DNA of 64,000 nucleotides from JAIPAN01 sp040403555 (GCA_040403555.1 JBBAKN010000003.1:186001-250000); one strand, 5' to 3'. Positions 16,066-25,751 are shown, numbered from the stretch's first letter. Numbers and translations: made by a program. The notes: generated by a model not told the origin, from the sequence alone.

Positions 16066-17046
16066 TTAATCCTTCAAATAGCCTTGTGCACGCAACCAAT
16101 CGTCGTTGTACATTTTTCCCAAATAACGGGTACCGTGGTCATGAAAAATAATCACCACCACATCGCTAGCTTTTAGTTCATTTTTGAGTTGCAATAATCC
16201 TGCTACTGCCGATCCGGCAGAGTTTCCAGCAAATATGCCTTCTTTACGGGCAATTTCACGGGTCATGAGGGAGGCATCTTTATCGGTTACTTTCTCAAAA
16301 CGATCTATCAAACTGAAATCAACATTGGCAGGCAAAAAGTCTTCGCCAATACCTTCGGTTACATAGGGGTAGATTTCGTTTTTATCAAACTCACCCGTTT
16401 CTTTATACTTTTTAAATACCGAGCCGTAGGTATCAATACCCCACACCTTAATGTCTGGGTTTTTCTCTTTTAAAAATTTAGCCGTACCCGAAATGGTGCC
16501 GCCAGTACCTACGCCCACTACTAGGTGGGTAATTTTCCCTTCAGTTTGTTCCCAAATTTCGGGCCCAGTTTGCTCGTAGTGCGCTTGAGTGTTGGATAAA
16601 TTATCGTATTGGTTGGGCTTCCACGAATTGGGCACTTCCCGCTCTAAACGGCTGGAAACCGAGTAATACGAACGTGGATCTTCGGGCTCAACATTGGTAG
16701 GGCACACAATTACCTCGGCACCAAAAGCACGCAAAGCGTCTACTTTTTCTTTCGATTGCTTATCGGTAGTGGTAAAAATACATTTATAGCCTTTAACTAC
16801 AGCCGCAATGGCCAAACCCATTCCGGTATTGCCCGAGGTACCTTCAATAATAGTACCACCCGGTTTTAACACGCCACTGCGTTCCGCATCCTCAATCATT
16901 TTTAAGGCCATACGGTCTTTAATTGAATTACCCGGATTGGTGGTTTCTATTTTAGCCAATACCGTAGCCGAAACCCCTTTTACAATGCTATTTAATTGGA
17001 CTAAGGGTGTATTGCCAATAGTTTCGAGGATGTTTTTATACCACAT
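16066..17046 (-). CDS. PLP-dependent cysteine synthase / cystathionine beta-synthase
   Basis: This 326-residue fold-type II PLP enzyme has the cofactor lysine Lys43 in NPGNSIKDRMA, the substrate loop EGTSGNTG and the phosphate-binding GVGTGGT. The block CPTNVEPEDPRSYYSVSSRL is typical of cystathionine beta-synthase rather than CysK. No C-terminal CBS regulatory domains are present. It should condense serine (or O-acetylserine) with homocysteine or sulfide, so the substrate stays open. It begins six bases after the AMP nucleosidase stop, suggesting a two-gene unit. Confidence 0.88.
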   Translation of the reverse strand: MWYKNILETIGNTPLVQLNSIVKGVSATVLAKIETTNPGNSIKDRMALKMIEDAERSGVLKPGGTIIEGTSGNTGMGLAIAAVVKGYKCIFTTTDKQSKEKVDALRAFGAEVIVCPTNVEPEDPRSYYSVSSRLEREVPNSWKPNQYDNLSNTQAHYEQTGPEIWEQTEGKITHLVVGVGTGGTISGTAKFLKEKNPDIKVWGIDTYGSVFKKYKETGEFDKNEIYPYVTEGIGEDFLPANVDFSLIDRFEKVTDKDASLMTREIARKEGIFAGNSAGSAVAGLLQLKNELKASDVVVIIFHDHGTRYLGKMYNDDWLRAQGYLKD

Positions 17047-17052
17047 ACAAGT

Positions 17053-17868
17053 TTAGAATTTCAAGTGTTTTACCGTTAAGCCACCATTAATTAATTGTTT
17101 TAGCGAATTGATCCCTACATTTAAATGATCTTCTACATAATGTGCTGTTACATTTGAATCACTTTCTGCTGTTTTTACACCTTCGGGTACCATGGGCTGA
17201 TCGGATACCAACAATAAAGCCCCAGTAGGGATTTCGTTGGCAAAACCAGTGATGAAAATCGTAGCGGTTTCCATATCTACGGCCATGGCTCTAATGGTTT
17301 GCAAGTGCTTTTTAAATTCTTTATCGTGCTCCCATACCCTGCGGTTGGTGGTATAAACAGTACCTGTCCAATAATCTAAAGCATGATCTCTAATAGTTGT
17401 AGAGATTGCTTTCTGTAAAGCAAAAGAAGGTAAGGCTGGCACTTCAGCGGGGAAATAATCGTTTGATGTTCCTTCACCTCGAATAGCGGCAATGGGAAGA
17501 ATTAAATCACCCAAGGCATTCTTTTTCTTTAAGCCACCGCATTTGCCTAAAAACAACACTGCCTTTGGGTTAATGGCACTTAATAAATCCATCATGGTGG
17601 CTGCCATAGCACTACCCATACCAAAGTTGATGAGGGTAATTCCGTTAGCCGATACGCTTTGCATAGGCTTATCTAGGCCCATAATAGGTGCATTATCGTT
17701 CCACTGAGAGAATAGGGTTAAATATTTTGAGAAATTGGTTAACAAGATATAATCTGTAAACTCATGCAATTCTCTTCCGGTATATCTAGGAAGCCAATTT
17801 TTTACAATCTCTTCTTTGCTCTTTAACCCTTTTTTAATAGGGGTTTCGGTTGATTTTTCGTTTTTCAT
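17053..17868 (-). CDS. amn: AMP nucleosidase
   Basis: The 271-residue protein is a nucleoside phosphorylase-fold enzyme of the short Bacteroidota AMP nucleosidase type, with INFGMGSAMAATMMDLL, FLGKCGGLKKK, RGEGTSNDYFP and the ribose-binding AVDMETATI. It splits AMP into adenine and ribose 5-phosphate in purine salvage. I chose the ATG at 17868. The longer reading starts with TTG at 17892, inside the T-run of the preceding clpX terminator. Its neighbour, a cystathionine/cysteine synthase, has no obvious pathway link. Confidence 0.88.
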   Translation of the reverse strand: MKNEKSTETPIKKGLKSKEEIVKNWLPRYTGRELHEFTDYILLTNFSKYLTLFSQWNDNAPIMGLDKPMQSVSANGITLINFGMGSAMAATMMDLLSAINPKAVLFLGKCGGLKKKNALGDLILPIAAIRGEGTSNDYFPAEVPALPSFALQKAISTTIRDHALDYWTGTVYTTNRRVWEHDKEFKKHLQTIRAMAVDMETATIFITGFANEIPTGALLLVSDQPMVPEGVKTAESDSNVTAHYVEDHLNVGINSLKQLINGGLTVKHLKF

Positions 17869-17888
17869 AGCGTATAATTTTATTTTAT

Positions 17889-17915
17889 ACAAAAAACCCC
17901 GATGGTTCGGGGCTT
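17889..17915 (-). terminator. Intrinsic terminator of the tig-clpP-clpX unit
   Basis: On the minus strand CCCCGA and TCGGGG pair around a four-base loop and are followed by six Ts, just after the clpX stop codon. Confidence 0.85.
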
Positions 17916-17919
17916 ATGT

Positions 17920-19161
17920 TTAGGCAACTTTCAATTTTCTTAAATCTGATTTTTCAAATTTAGCTAAGGCATATTCCAAATTAATGGATAAGGTTTTTAT
18001 TGGTTTTCCTGATGGTATTTCAAACATGGCATCCATCATAATGGCTTCGCAAATGGAGCGGAGCCCCCGGGCCCCCAATTTAAATTCCATGGCTTTGTCT
18101 ACAATAAATGCTAGTACATCAGGCTCAAAAGTGAGTGCTACACCTTCGTATTCAAATAGTTTTTCATATTGCTTTACTAAAGAGTTTTTGGGCTCACTTA
18201 AAATACTTCGTAAACTAGCTTTATCTAACGGGTTTAAGTGCGTGAGCACCGGCACACGACCAATTAGTTCGGGTATTAAGCCAAAGGCTTTTAAATCTTG
18301 CGGACTAAGGTATTTGTAGAGATTTTCTTTATCTACTTCGTTGTTTTCTTTTTCTACTTTATAGCCCACAGTTTGGGTACGTAAGCGATTGGCAATTTTT
18401 TTCTCGATACCATCAAATGCCCCACCACAAATAAATAATATATTGTTGGTGTTAACTGGAATCATTTTCTGATCCGGATGTTTGCGCCCGCCTTGTGGTG
18501 GTACGTTTACAATAGTTCCTTCTAATATTTTTAAGAGCGCTTGTTGTACCCCTTCACCCGATACATCTCTGGTGATAGATGGATTGTCGCTTTTACGAGC
18601 AATTTTGTCTACCTCATCAATGTATACAATGCCCCTTTCGGCGGCAGCTACATCGTAATCGGCTGCTTGGAGTAGGCGTGTTAAAATGCTTTCTACATCT
18701 TCACCTACATAACCAGCTTCGGTTAAAACGGTTGCATCGCAAATGCAAAAAGGTACATGTAAGGTTTTGGCAATGGTTTTAGCCAATAGGGTTTTTCCGG
18801 TACCGGTTTCGCCCACCATCATGATGTTCGATTTTTCAATCTCTACCTCATCGGCAGTTACCTTTTGGTTTAAGCGTTTGTAGTGGTTATATACCGCTAC
18901 AGCTAGCACTTTTTTGGCTTCATCTTGGCCAATTACGTATTGGTCCAAGTGTTGCTTAATTTCTATCGGTTTTAATAAATTAATGGCCGATTGTGCCGAT
19001 TTTTTAGAACGCACTGCCGATTCTTCGGAAACAATTTGGCTGGCTTGTGTAACGCATTTATCGCAGATATGTGCATCTAGGCCGGCAATAAGCATGAGGG
19101 TATCTTGCTTACTGGAGCCACAAAAAGAGCAAATAATATCTTTTGAATGCTGTTTACTCAT
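17920..19161 (-). CDS. clpX: ATP-dependent Clp protease ATP-binding subunit ClpX
   Basis: The 413-residue AAA+ unfoldase has the N-terminal zinc-binding domain (Cys11, Cys14, Cys33, Cys36), Walker A GETGTGKT (117-124), the pore loop GYVGED, Walker B IVYIDEVDKIARK and sensor 2 GARGLRSI. It unfolds tagged substrates and feeds them to ClpP in the cytosol. It follows clpP by one base and tig precedes both, the familiar order tig-clpP-clpX. A terminator follows its stop. Confidence 0.97.
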   Translation of the reverse strand: MSKQHSKDIICSFCGSSKQDTLMLIAGLDAHICDKCVTQASQIVSEESAVRSKKSAQSAINLLKPIEIKQHLDQYVIGQDEAKKVLAVAVYNHYKRLNQKVTADEVEIEKSNIMMVGETGTGKTLLAKTIAKTLHVPFCICDATVLTEAGYVGEDVESILTRLLQAADYDVAAAERGIVYIDEVDKIARKSDNPSITRDVSGEGVQQALLKILEGTIVNVPPQGGRKHPDQKMIPVNTNNILFICGGAFDGIEKKIANRLRTQTVGYKVEKENNEVDKENLYKYLSPQDLKAFGLIPELIGRVPVLTHLNPLDKASLRSILSEPKNSLVKQYEKLFEYEGVALTFEPDVLAFIVDKAMEFKLGARGLRSICEAIMMDAMFEIPSGKPIKTLSINLEYALAKFEKSDLRKLKVA

Positions 19162-19162
19162 C

Positions 19163-19864
19163 TTATTTTGTTGCAGGAGTGCCTGCTAATACTTCATCAA
19201 TCATACCAAATTCTTTGGCTTCTTGGGCAATCATCCAATAATCTCGGTCGGAAGCATCGTGTACTTTCTCGTAAGGTGCACCAGAGTGATTGGCAATAAT
19301 TTCGTACAATTCTTTTTTCAATTTTAAAATTTCACGAGCGGTAATTTCAATATCAGAAGCCTGACCTTGTACACCTCCCAAGGGTTGGTGAATCATTACA
19401 CGTGAGTGTTTTAAAGCCGCACGTTTGCCATCGGCTCCGGCGCATAACAATACAGCTGCCATAGATGCTGCCATACCGGTACAAATGGTAGCCACATCGG
19501 GGGTTATGTATTGCATGGTATCGTAAATGCCTAAACCGGCATATACCGAACCGCCTGGCGAATTGATATAAATTTGAATATCACGTTTGGCATCGGTTGA
19601 TTGCAAAAACAATAACTGAGCTTGAATGATGTTGGCAATATTATCGTAAATGGCATCGCCTAAAAAAATGATGCGGTCCATCATTAATCGAGAAAATACA
19701 TCCATTTGGGCCACGTTTAATTGGCGTTCTTCGATAATGTAGGGCGTCATAGACATAGGTATAGCACTTTGCTCTACTCGAGCCATAAAGCTATCTACGT
19801 GTTGACTACCAATGCGATGGTGTTTTACCGCATATTTTCGAAATTCATTTTTATCTATATTCAT
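19163..19864 (-). CDS. clpP: ATP-dependent Clp protease proteolytic subunit ClpP
   Basis: This 233-residue serine peptidase has the nucleophile Ser134 in TGMAASMAAV and His159 in VMIHQPLGG, with INSPGGSVYAGLGIYD at about 100-115. It assembles as a barrel and degrades proteins delivered by ClpX. I chose the ATG at 19864, ten bases after the tig stop; the longer frame begins with TTG at 19882 within tig. The roughly 20-30 residue N-terminal extension before the core resembles a propeptide. Confidence 0.96.
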   Translation of the reverse strand: MNIDKNEFRKYAVKHHRIGSQHVDSFMARVEQSAIPMSMTPYIIEERQLNVAQMDVFSRLMMDRIIFLGDAIYDNIANIIQAQLLFLQSTDAKRDIQIYINSPGGSVYAGLGIYDTMQYITPDVATICTGMAASMAAVLLCAGADGKRAALKHSRVMIHQPLGGVQGQASDIEITAREILKLKKELYEIIANHSGAPYEKVHDASDRDYWMIAQEAKEFGMIDEVLAGTPATK

Positions 19865-19874
19865 AGGTGTAGAG

Positions 19875-21224
19875 TTAGGCAAGTTCTAAGAACTTGTTGT
19901 AAGCAATTTCCTTGGTATCTAAGGTAACTACAGATTTTAAATAATCAAACACTTTTACCGCCTTTACCTCTTCAAAAATTCGGTTGGCGTTTTCTTTGTT
20001 CTGCAAAAACTGTACCGTGTATTCGGCCAACTGCTCTTCTGGCAGTGCTTGTGGGCTATACATACGAAACTGACCATCTAAACGGGTTTTTGCCGCTTTA
20101 AAAACATCTTCATATTTAATTTCAATGGCATTGTCCTTAATAATCTTGTTTTCAATTAAGGTCCATTTTAAATTTTGAGCAAAATTGGCGTAATCGGCAT
20201 CAATTTCGGTGGCAGTTAAATTCTCATTTGTAGCTATTAACCAACGCTTTAAAAAGGCATCCGGCAAATTTAATTTAACTTTTTCGGTACCAAATTTGTA
20301 TAAATCGTTTTGTAAGCGTTGTTCTGCATTTTGCTGCATCATGATTTCTAACTCTTCGGTAATTTTGGCCTCAAATTCTTTTTCGGTTTTAATAGTATCT
20401 GGACCGAATAACTTATCAAAAAACTCCTGTGTTAAATCAGCTTCTTCTAACCGATTGATATTTTTAACGGTGAACTGAAAATCAGATTTCAATCCGTTTA
20501 CCGCTTCTTCTTCCACATTTAATAATTTTGCAAGTTGAGTAGCATCACCTTCAAAAGCTTTATTCAAATCTAAGGTTACTACCGCACCTTTTTCGAGACC
20601 AATAAGCGACTTCTTGATTTTTGGATCGGCTACTAAATCTAAACGAATAGAAGCTTTATCGTTACCAAAACCACCTTCGTAAGGCGAACCATCTTTAGCT
20701 AATTGCAGCAATTCCCCAAATAGTACATCATCACCTGCAGCTACTTCAGGGTTGGTCATTTTACCATAGCTTTTGCGTAAGTTTTTGGTACGTGAAGCCA
20801 AGGTTTCTTTATCCACTTTAATTTTGTAGTGAGGCAATTTATCTTTTGAAGAAAAACTTAGTGCAAACTCAGGTGCTAGGCCCAATTCGTATTCAAACTC
20901 AAACTCGTCGTTAAAATCCCAGTTTGGCTCTTTGCTATCGTCCATTTTAGGCAATGGTTGACCCAATACTTCTATTTTGTTGTCTGTGATGTACGTGTTA
21001 ACCGTATCGCTCAATAAGGTATTAATTTCATCTACTAAAATACTCTTACCATACATTTTTTTAATGTGTGCGGCAGGCACCATGCCGGGGCGAAATCCTG
21101 GAATTTTAGCCTTTTTAGCTTGCTCTTTAATAGCTTTCTCTACCCGTTCTTGATAATCGGCAGGCGAAATTTTGACGTTGATGATAGCGTTTAGTTGATC
21201 GATTTTTTGCTGAGTGATATTCAT
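19875..21224 (-). CDS. tig: Trigger factor, ribosome-associated chaperone
   Basis: The 449-residue protein has an N-terminal ribosome-binding domain with the signature GFRPGMVP (about residues 43-50), a central region in the PPIase position (about 150-240) and a long helical C-terminal arm. The central region keeps only weak FKBP features, as is common in Bacteroidota trigger factors, so isomerase activity is uncertain. It chaperones nascent chains at the ribosome exit. It opens the tig-clpP-clpX unit and lies downstream of tRNA-Leu, separated by a terminator. Confidence 0.92.
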   Translation of the reverse strand: MNITQQKIDQLNAIINVKISPADYQERVEKAIKEQAKKAKIPGFRPGMVPAAHIKKMYGKSILVDEINTLLSDTVNTYITDNKIEVLGQPLPKMDDSKEPNWDFNDEFEFEYELGLAPEFALSFSSKDKLPHYKIKVDKETLASRTKNLRKSYGKMTNPEVAAGDDVLFGELLQLAKDGSPYEGGFGNDKASIRLDLVADPKIKKSLIGLEKGAVVTLDLNKAFEGDATQLAKLLNVEEEAVNGLKSDFQFTVKNINRLEEADLTQEFFDKLFGPDTIKTEKEFEAKITEELEIMMQQNAEQRLQNDLYKFGTEKVKLNLPDAFLKRWLIATNENLTATEIDADYANFAQNLKWTLIENKIIKDNAIEIKYEDVFKAAKTRLDGQFRMYSPQALPEEQLAEYTVQFLQNKENANRIFEEVKAVKVFDYLKSVVTLDTKEIAYNKFLELA

Positions 21225-21252
21225 TTTTAAACCTTTTGTTTAAGTTGATACA

Positions 21253-21280
21253 AAAATCCCCCCGTTTTATAGGAGGGATT
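21253..21280 (-). terminator. Terminator after tRNA-Leu(UAG)
   Basis: On the minus strand AATCCCTCC and GGGGGGATT pair around an A/T loop and are followed by Ts, directly after the tRNA 3' end. Confidence 0.75.
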
Positions 21281-21365
21281 TGGTGCGGATGAAGGGACTC
21301 GAACCCCCACGCCGTGAAGCGCCAGATCCTAAGTCTGGTGCGGCTACCAATTACGCCACATCCGC
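21281..21365 (-). tRNA. tRNA-Leu, anticodon UAG
   Basis: The minus strand folds into a complete tRNA: acceptor GCGGATG pairing with the 3' end, a D-loop containing AATTGGTAG, and an anticodon stem CCAGA/TCTGG with loop CTTAGGA giving anticodon TAG. The T-arm contains GGTTCGAACCC. The 3' CCA is encoded (TGG at 21281-21283 on the plus strand). The extended variable arm fits leucine. Confidence 0.93.
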
Positions 21366-21435
21366 ATTTTTAGGATTATTTGGACTGCAAAATTACGCTT
21401 TTTTAAGTGATTACAAAATGAAAAAAGGGAATATT

Positions 21436-23496
21436 TTACTGTGGATGATAAATACGTTCGGCTGTGCGCAACACCTCGGTTTTATTCAAGGTCATTTTTT
21501 TGGTTTGCTGTTTCACAAATAGAGGCATTTGATCGGTATAATGCGGACTTTTCGGATCGGCCGATGCACCATAGCAATTCACGCTCTCTATCTCTGGACC
21601 ATCTTTTGTAAAACGAACCAGTTCAATGTAGGCATCGCCTTGTATATCTTTTATTTGACCATTTTTATAGGGTTCTGCGTGGGTGGCCGCTAATACATCG
21701 GGCATGCCGCCTACCGCCATACTTACGGTACCACGAATTAAGCGCTGGTAATTAGCAAAAGGCACATTAATTGAACTGTAGTATTTATTAAAGTAGGCTT
21801 TGGTTTCTATTAAGGCCTGCTTACACTCGGCGGCTGTATACATGCCAAAAGAGCGGCCTTGGCTTTTTAGCTTGGCTTCAATGGTATAATAGGTTTGGGT
21901 AAATAAACTGGCACCAATACTGCTGGTATCGGCCTTCCGATCCCACGTTTTTAAAATGCGTAACACATCGGCTATCTCCGGATTTTTAGTTTCATCTAAC
22001 AAAAACAAGCTGTCTACGTTGGTATAAAATGCTAGTTTTTGCGGCAATTGATGATCGAATTTTATGCGCTTAAATTCCTCAAATGTAAATTTATCCTTAG
22101 CCGCTACCTGCTCCATAAAGCGTACACTGCGGTTATTTTCCCAAGTTTCGTAGCCCATGGTTTTATCGTAATTTTTTACCGAAATGTTCTCTGCTGGGGC
22201 GGTGGAATTAAAGGGACTGTGATTCGTATTAAACACATAACCCGACGCTGGTTTTAACACTTGGGGCAAATCGCTTAATTTATGATACTCCGTCCAAAGT
22301 GTTTTAGAAGTATTCCCCGGCAAGGTTCCTTTCCAAGCATAGCTAGAATCGCGAAGCGGTAATTTGCCATTGCTGATATAAAAAATGGTGTCTTGTTTAT
22401 CGGCATAAACAATATTATAGCCCGGTATAGCAACCATTTGTAGCGCTTTATTAAACTCGGTAAAATTGGTAGCCTTGTTCATGTTGTACCACTGTTCAAG
22501 GCCTCTAATTTCATCTAAAGCGCCGGTACGAATACTAAAGGTGCCTTTTTTAGAAATAACCGTAGGACCATATTTACTCCAATACGCATCTTTTTGCACC
22601 GTAATAGGAATTAATCCACCTAATTTAATTTTTAGGGGAATTTTCTTCTCTTCTAAATTTTTCCATTGCCCATCAAATTTATATTGTTTAGGGTTTTGAG
22701 GATTTATTTCTAATTGGTAGGTATCTAATTTATCGGGATAGTTTACGGTATGTGCCCAACCTAAGTTTTCGTTTACGCCATGTAAAATACTAGGCGCACC
22801 CGGAAATAACGCTCCTAAAATATTCCAACCTTCTTCACTACACAACTGTGCTTCGTAAAAAGCTACAGATCCTTCTAAAGGCTGATGCGCATTGATAGCC
22901 AAGTACACGCTTCCGTCTGTGGTTTTAGCCGAATTAAAGGCAAAAGCATTCGATCCGCCTGGTTTTAAAAAATCTAGAGTAGCTACTTTACCATCAAAAA
23001 TTACTTTTAAGGCTTGGTCGGCACCTGAGCTAATGGCTAACTGCAAAACCGAAAAAGCCAACATATCTTTTGGCGTAACCGGAAACAAATCGGCAACCAA
23101 TACGTCTTTTTTATGTGCTTTGGCATAAGCATTAAAACCTTGGGCATAACCCAATAGTACCGCTTTGTATTGTGGGCTGATGTCTTTTTCGTACCGAGCT
23201 TCTACCAATTCTTTAGTTCTAAAAAGTTGCACCACATAATCAATTTGTGCTCCTTGTTTTCCTTTCAATAAACCCAGCATGCCTTTTCCGGCCAAATAAG
23301 AAGTTTGTATGGTGGCAAAATCATCTTCGGAATGTGCCCAAGCCAACCCATAAGCCACTTCGGCATCGGTTTTGCCGAAAATATGCGGCACGCCCCATTT
23401 ATCGCGGGCAATTTGAATGTTTTTGGGATTAATTTCTTGGGCATTAATTACACCGAAACAGCTTACTAAGAAAAGAAATAACACTAATTTTTTCAT
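21436..23496 (-). CDS. Penicillin acylase family (S45) secreted hydrolase
   Basis: The 686-residue precursor has a signal peptide (MKKLVLFLFLVSCFGVINAQ) and the Ntn-hydrolase plan: alpha chain IARDKWGVPHIFG, spacer, then the autocatalytic junction GGSNAFAFN whose Ser182 becomes the new N-terminal nucleophile. ILHGVNENLGWAHTVN and the Asn-containing beta-chain segments follow. Relatives cleave N-acyl bonds in beta-lactams, acyl-homoserine lactones or other amides in the periplasm, so the substrate cannot be told. I chose the ATG at 23496; the longer frame to 23574 runs through the terminator of the nitroreductase gene. Confidence 0.9.
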   Translation of the reverse strand: MKKLVLFLFLVSCFGVINAQEINPKNIQIARDKWGVPHIFGKTDAEVAYGLAWAHSEDDFATIQTSYLAGKGMLGLLKGKQGAQIDYVVQLFRTKELVEARYEKDISPQYKAVLLGYAQGFNAYAKAHKKDVLVADLFPVTPKDMLAFSVLQLAISSGADQALKVIFDGKVATLDFLKPGGSNAFAFNSAKTTDGSVYLAINAHQPLEGSVAFYEAQLCSEEGWNILGALFPGAPSILHGVNENLGWAHTVNYPDKLDTYQLEINPQNPKQYKFDGQWKNLEEKKIPLKIKLGGLIPITVQKDAYWSKYGPTVISKKGTFSIRTGALDEIRGLEQWYNMNKATNFTEFNKALQMVAIPGYNIVYADKQDTIFYISNGKLPLRDSSYAWKGTLPGNTSKTLWTEYHKLSDLPQVLKPASGYVFNTNHSPFNSTAPAENISVKNYDKTMGYETWENNRSVRFMEQVAAKDKFTFEEFKRIKFDHQLPQKLAFYTNVDSLFLLDETKNPEIADVLRILKTWDRKADTSSIGASLFTQTYYTIEAKLKSQGRSFGMYTAAECKQALIETKAYFNKYYSSINVPFANYQRLIRGTVSMAVGGMPDVLAATHAEPYKNGQIKDIQGDAYIELVRFTKDGPEIESVNCYGASADPKSPHYTDQMPLFVKQQTKKMTLNKTEVLRTAERIYHPQ

Positions 23497-23558
23497 GAAT
23501 AATTGATGTTTAAACAAGTTTACAAAATTACAGATAATGGCCGGGTTAAACGAATAAA

Positions 23559-23588
23559 AAAACTCCTGAGCCAAAACTCAGGAGTTTC
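23559..23588 (-). terminator. Terminator of the nitroreductase gene
   Basis: AAACTCCTGAG and CTCAGGAGTTT form an eleven-base perfect stem with a six-base loop; on the minus strand it ends in a T-run. Confidence 0.9.
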
Positions 23589-23612
23589 TAAAACAAACCT
23601 TATAAACTTAAC

Positions 23613-24245
23613 TTAAATATATTCTACAAATTCCGCTTTCGGGCGGCGTACTTTTTTAGCATTCACTAAATAATCGGTTGCTTCATCGCGGTTACCCAAT
23701 ACCAACACTACCGAGCTTTTGAGGCCTTTTGCTCCTAATCCTAATGCTTCATCTAAAGCAGCAGGATTAAAGCCTTCCATTGGCGTACTGTCTACGCCTT
23801 CAATGGCGGCAGCTACTAGCCCGAAGCCTAAAGCAATATAGGTTTGGTTGGCGAACCAAGTATGTAATTCAGCTGGAGATTTTCCTTTTACTGCACCTGA
23901 AACCATAGCTCTGAAATCGGCCAAAGTTTCTAGAGCAACCCCACGCTCTTGCGCAATTTGGTTCATATACGCATCAACTTCTGCTTCGCCGGCACTTGCC
24001 CACACCGCAAATACCAATACGGCTGCTCCTTCTTTTACTTGCGGTTGGTTGTAAATTGCCGGAGCAATTTTAGCACGAGTTTCGGCATCTTTAATTACTA
24101 ATAAATTAAAGGGCTGTAAACCCACAGAAGTGGGTGCTAAATGAATGGCGTCTACAATTCTAGCCAATTTATCTTCAGCTATAGGCGTATTGTTCATACG
24201 CTTGGTGGCATAACGCCAATTTAATTGTTCTATGTAATTGCTCAT
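23613..24245 (-). CDS. NAD(P)H-dependent nitroreductase family flavoprotein
   Basis: The 210-residue protein matches NfsB-like flavin reductases: NWRYATKRMNN at residues 9-19 (FMN-binding RYATK), LAPTSVGLQPF and the C-terminal EGFNPAALDEALGLGAKGLKS region with a closing KVRRPKAEF. It is an FMN-dependent homodimer that reduces quinones, flavins or nitro compounds in the cytosol, with physiological substrate unknown. It is a single gene with its own terminator. Confidence 0.9.
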   Translation of the reverse strand: MSNYIEQLNWRYATKRMNNTPIAEDKLARIVDAIHLAPTSVGLQPFNLLVIKDAETRAKIAPAIYNQPQVKEGAAVLVFAVWASAGEAEVDAYMNQIAQERGVALETLADFRAMVSGAVKGKSPAELHTWFANQTYIALGFGLVAAAIEGVDSTPMEGFNPAALDEALGLGAKGLKSSVVLVLGNRDEATDYLVNAKKVRRPKAEFVEYI

Positions 24246-24329
24246 GATGTTTCTAGAGTGAATTGTAAAAGTATTAATAGATGTTTAAACAGCCATAATA
24301 CCATTGTCATAATTTAAAAGAAGCTTAGT

Positions 24330-25487
24330 TTAAGAACGTTTAAAAAAGACGGTTGGCGTGGTACCTTTAATTTTTTTAAAGGCAGAATAAAAAGCATTTC
24401 TAGAATTAAAGCCTGCACTGGTAGCCATTCCATCAATAGTGTACTTTTTCCACTCCGCATTTTGTGTAAAATTGTATTCAATATAATCAATGCGGTAGCG
24501 GTTAATATATTCGGGGAAATGGATGCCGAATTTAAATTTTATGGCTTTAGAAATCTTATATTCTGGGCAATTCACTTGCTTTGATAAGAGGGCAATATTA
24601 AACTTTTCGTCTAAAAAAGGTTGATGCGCTTGCATTTGGGTTTCCATTCTAATAATTAGATCCTCATATCCCTGAACCCTCCTAGAAATTAATGTTCCTG
24701 AATCATTTACCGCAAAACCTTCATAAGCCGGAACTACGTGATTAAGCTTAATACCGCTTAAGAGCTCTGTTTTAACAAGCATGTAATACCAAATGCCTAA
24801 ATAATACATATAGAATAAAATATCTGGAAGGCTAATCCCGAAAAGTGCAGGTCTAGACATCATTATTCGATGCAGTTGAGCTGTTAGAATCATCACCGTG
24901 CCGGTGATATTAATAAACATTACCCAATTAATGATCAACTTATTATTTTCTTTAAACAACTTATTCTGAGTTCTATTTAAGAGGTATAATATACGCCACT
25001 GTAGGATATTATAAATTAGCATTTGACTGAATTTTAAAATACTATGCCAATACGAGGTAAGCAAACCCTCATAAATTCCAAAGCGATCGCCACTTGAAAA
25101 CATCCCACTTAATACCTGAATTTTATATTCCCGAGCAGTTAAATAGAAGGGTAACAGCTCGACGAAATGGAGAATAAAAGGCAAGAAATGGAGTATATCT
25201 GTTTTATAAAAACGATTATTGGAGCTAAGTAAATTGCGTACAAACAAATAACAAAGTGGCCCCCAGAGATAGTGTAATGGCGCTGCAGTCCTAAAAAACG
25301 AAGGGAATTGCATAATTAAGCCACTCACCAACATAAAAGATACAAAGAAACCCCATGCAGTAATTAGATTGTAGATGCCGAAATACGTATAGGCTAAAGA
25401 ATGTCTATTTCTTAATATAAGCGCCAAGCCTATTAACAAACCCACCAAAAATAAACCGAAATAAAAAGCAGGCAGCAGATGAGTCAT
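24330..25487 (-). CDS. AraC-family regulator with N-terminal membrane domain
   Basis: The 385-residue protein has seven predicted transmembrane helices in its first 240 residues (starting LLPAFYFGLFLVGLLIGLAL) and a C-terminal AraC-type double helix-turn-helix (about 285-385), with GFNSRNAFYSAFKKIKGTTP as the second HTH. It is a membrane-tethered transcription factor; such fusions are frequent in Bacteroidota. The signal and targets are unknown. The neighbouring nitroreductase, 84 bases downstream and co-directional, may be co-regulated, which is only inference. Confidence 0.88.
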   Translation of the reverse strand: MTHLLPAFYFGLFLVGLLIGLALILRNRHSLAYTYFGIYNLITAWGFFVSFMLVSGLIMQFPSFFRTAAPLHYLWGPLCYLFVRNLLSSNNRFYKTDILHFLPFILHFVELLPFYLTAREYKIQVLSGMFSSGDRFGIYEGLLTSYWHSILKFSQMLIYNILQWRILYLLNRTQNKLFKENNKLIINWVMFINITGTVMILTAQLHRIMMSRPALFGISLPDILFYMYYLGIWYYMLVKTELLSGIKLNHVVPAYEGFAVNDSGTLISRRVQGYEDLIIRMETQMQAHQPFLDEKFNIALLSKQVNCPEYKISKAIKFKFGIHFPEYINRYRIDYIEYNFTQNAEWKKYTIDGMATSAGFNSRNAFYSAFKKIKGTTPTVFFKRS

Positions 25488-25621
25488 GTAATCTCTGTAT
25501 AATGGTCTTTATTGCTCGATTATGCAACAGCATATCAAATATATCCCTTATAAAGTTAAATATTAACCAATTGGTCATACTTATTTCAATAAATCTTGTA
25601 CCAAATTATGATTTTATATCA

Positions 25622-25655
25622 TAAAAAAAGAGCCAACCTTTTGGGTTAGCTCTTC
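25622..25655 (-). terminator. Terminator at the end of the hscB/tRNA-Leu(CAA) unit
   Basis: On the minus strand AAGAGCTAACCC pairs with GGTTGGCTCTT (one G-T pair) around an A-rich loop and is followed by a seven-base T-run. Confidence 0.88.
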
Positions 25656-25663
25656 TATTCATG

Positions 25664-25743
25664 TACCCAGCGCCGGAGTCGAACCGGCACGGTTTCCCAT
25701 CGGTGTTTGAGACCGACGCGTCTACCAATTCCGCCAGCTGGGC
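25664..25743 (-). tRNA. tRNA-Leu, anticodon CAA
   Basis: The minus strand folds as a tRNA: acceptor GCCCAGC/GCTGGGT, a D-loop with AATTGGTAGAC, and an anticodon stem TCGGT/ACCGA with loop CTCAAAC giving anticodon CAA. The T-arm contains GGTTCGACTCC. No CCA is encoded. It begins eight bases after the hscB stop, so it may be processed from the hscB mRNA. Confidence 0.93.
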
Positions 25744-25751
25744 ATTGCTTT

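Noticed and set aside
19865..19882. Longer ClpP start (TTG at 19882) overlapping tig
   Set aside because: The ATG at 19864 lies just after the tig stop and fits the usual tig-clpP spacing; the six extra residues match nothing known.
23497..23574. 26-residue N-terminal extension of the penicillin acylase-like protein
   Set aside because: It crosses a strong terminator, and the signal peptide begins exactly at the ATG at 23496.
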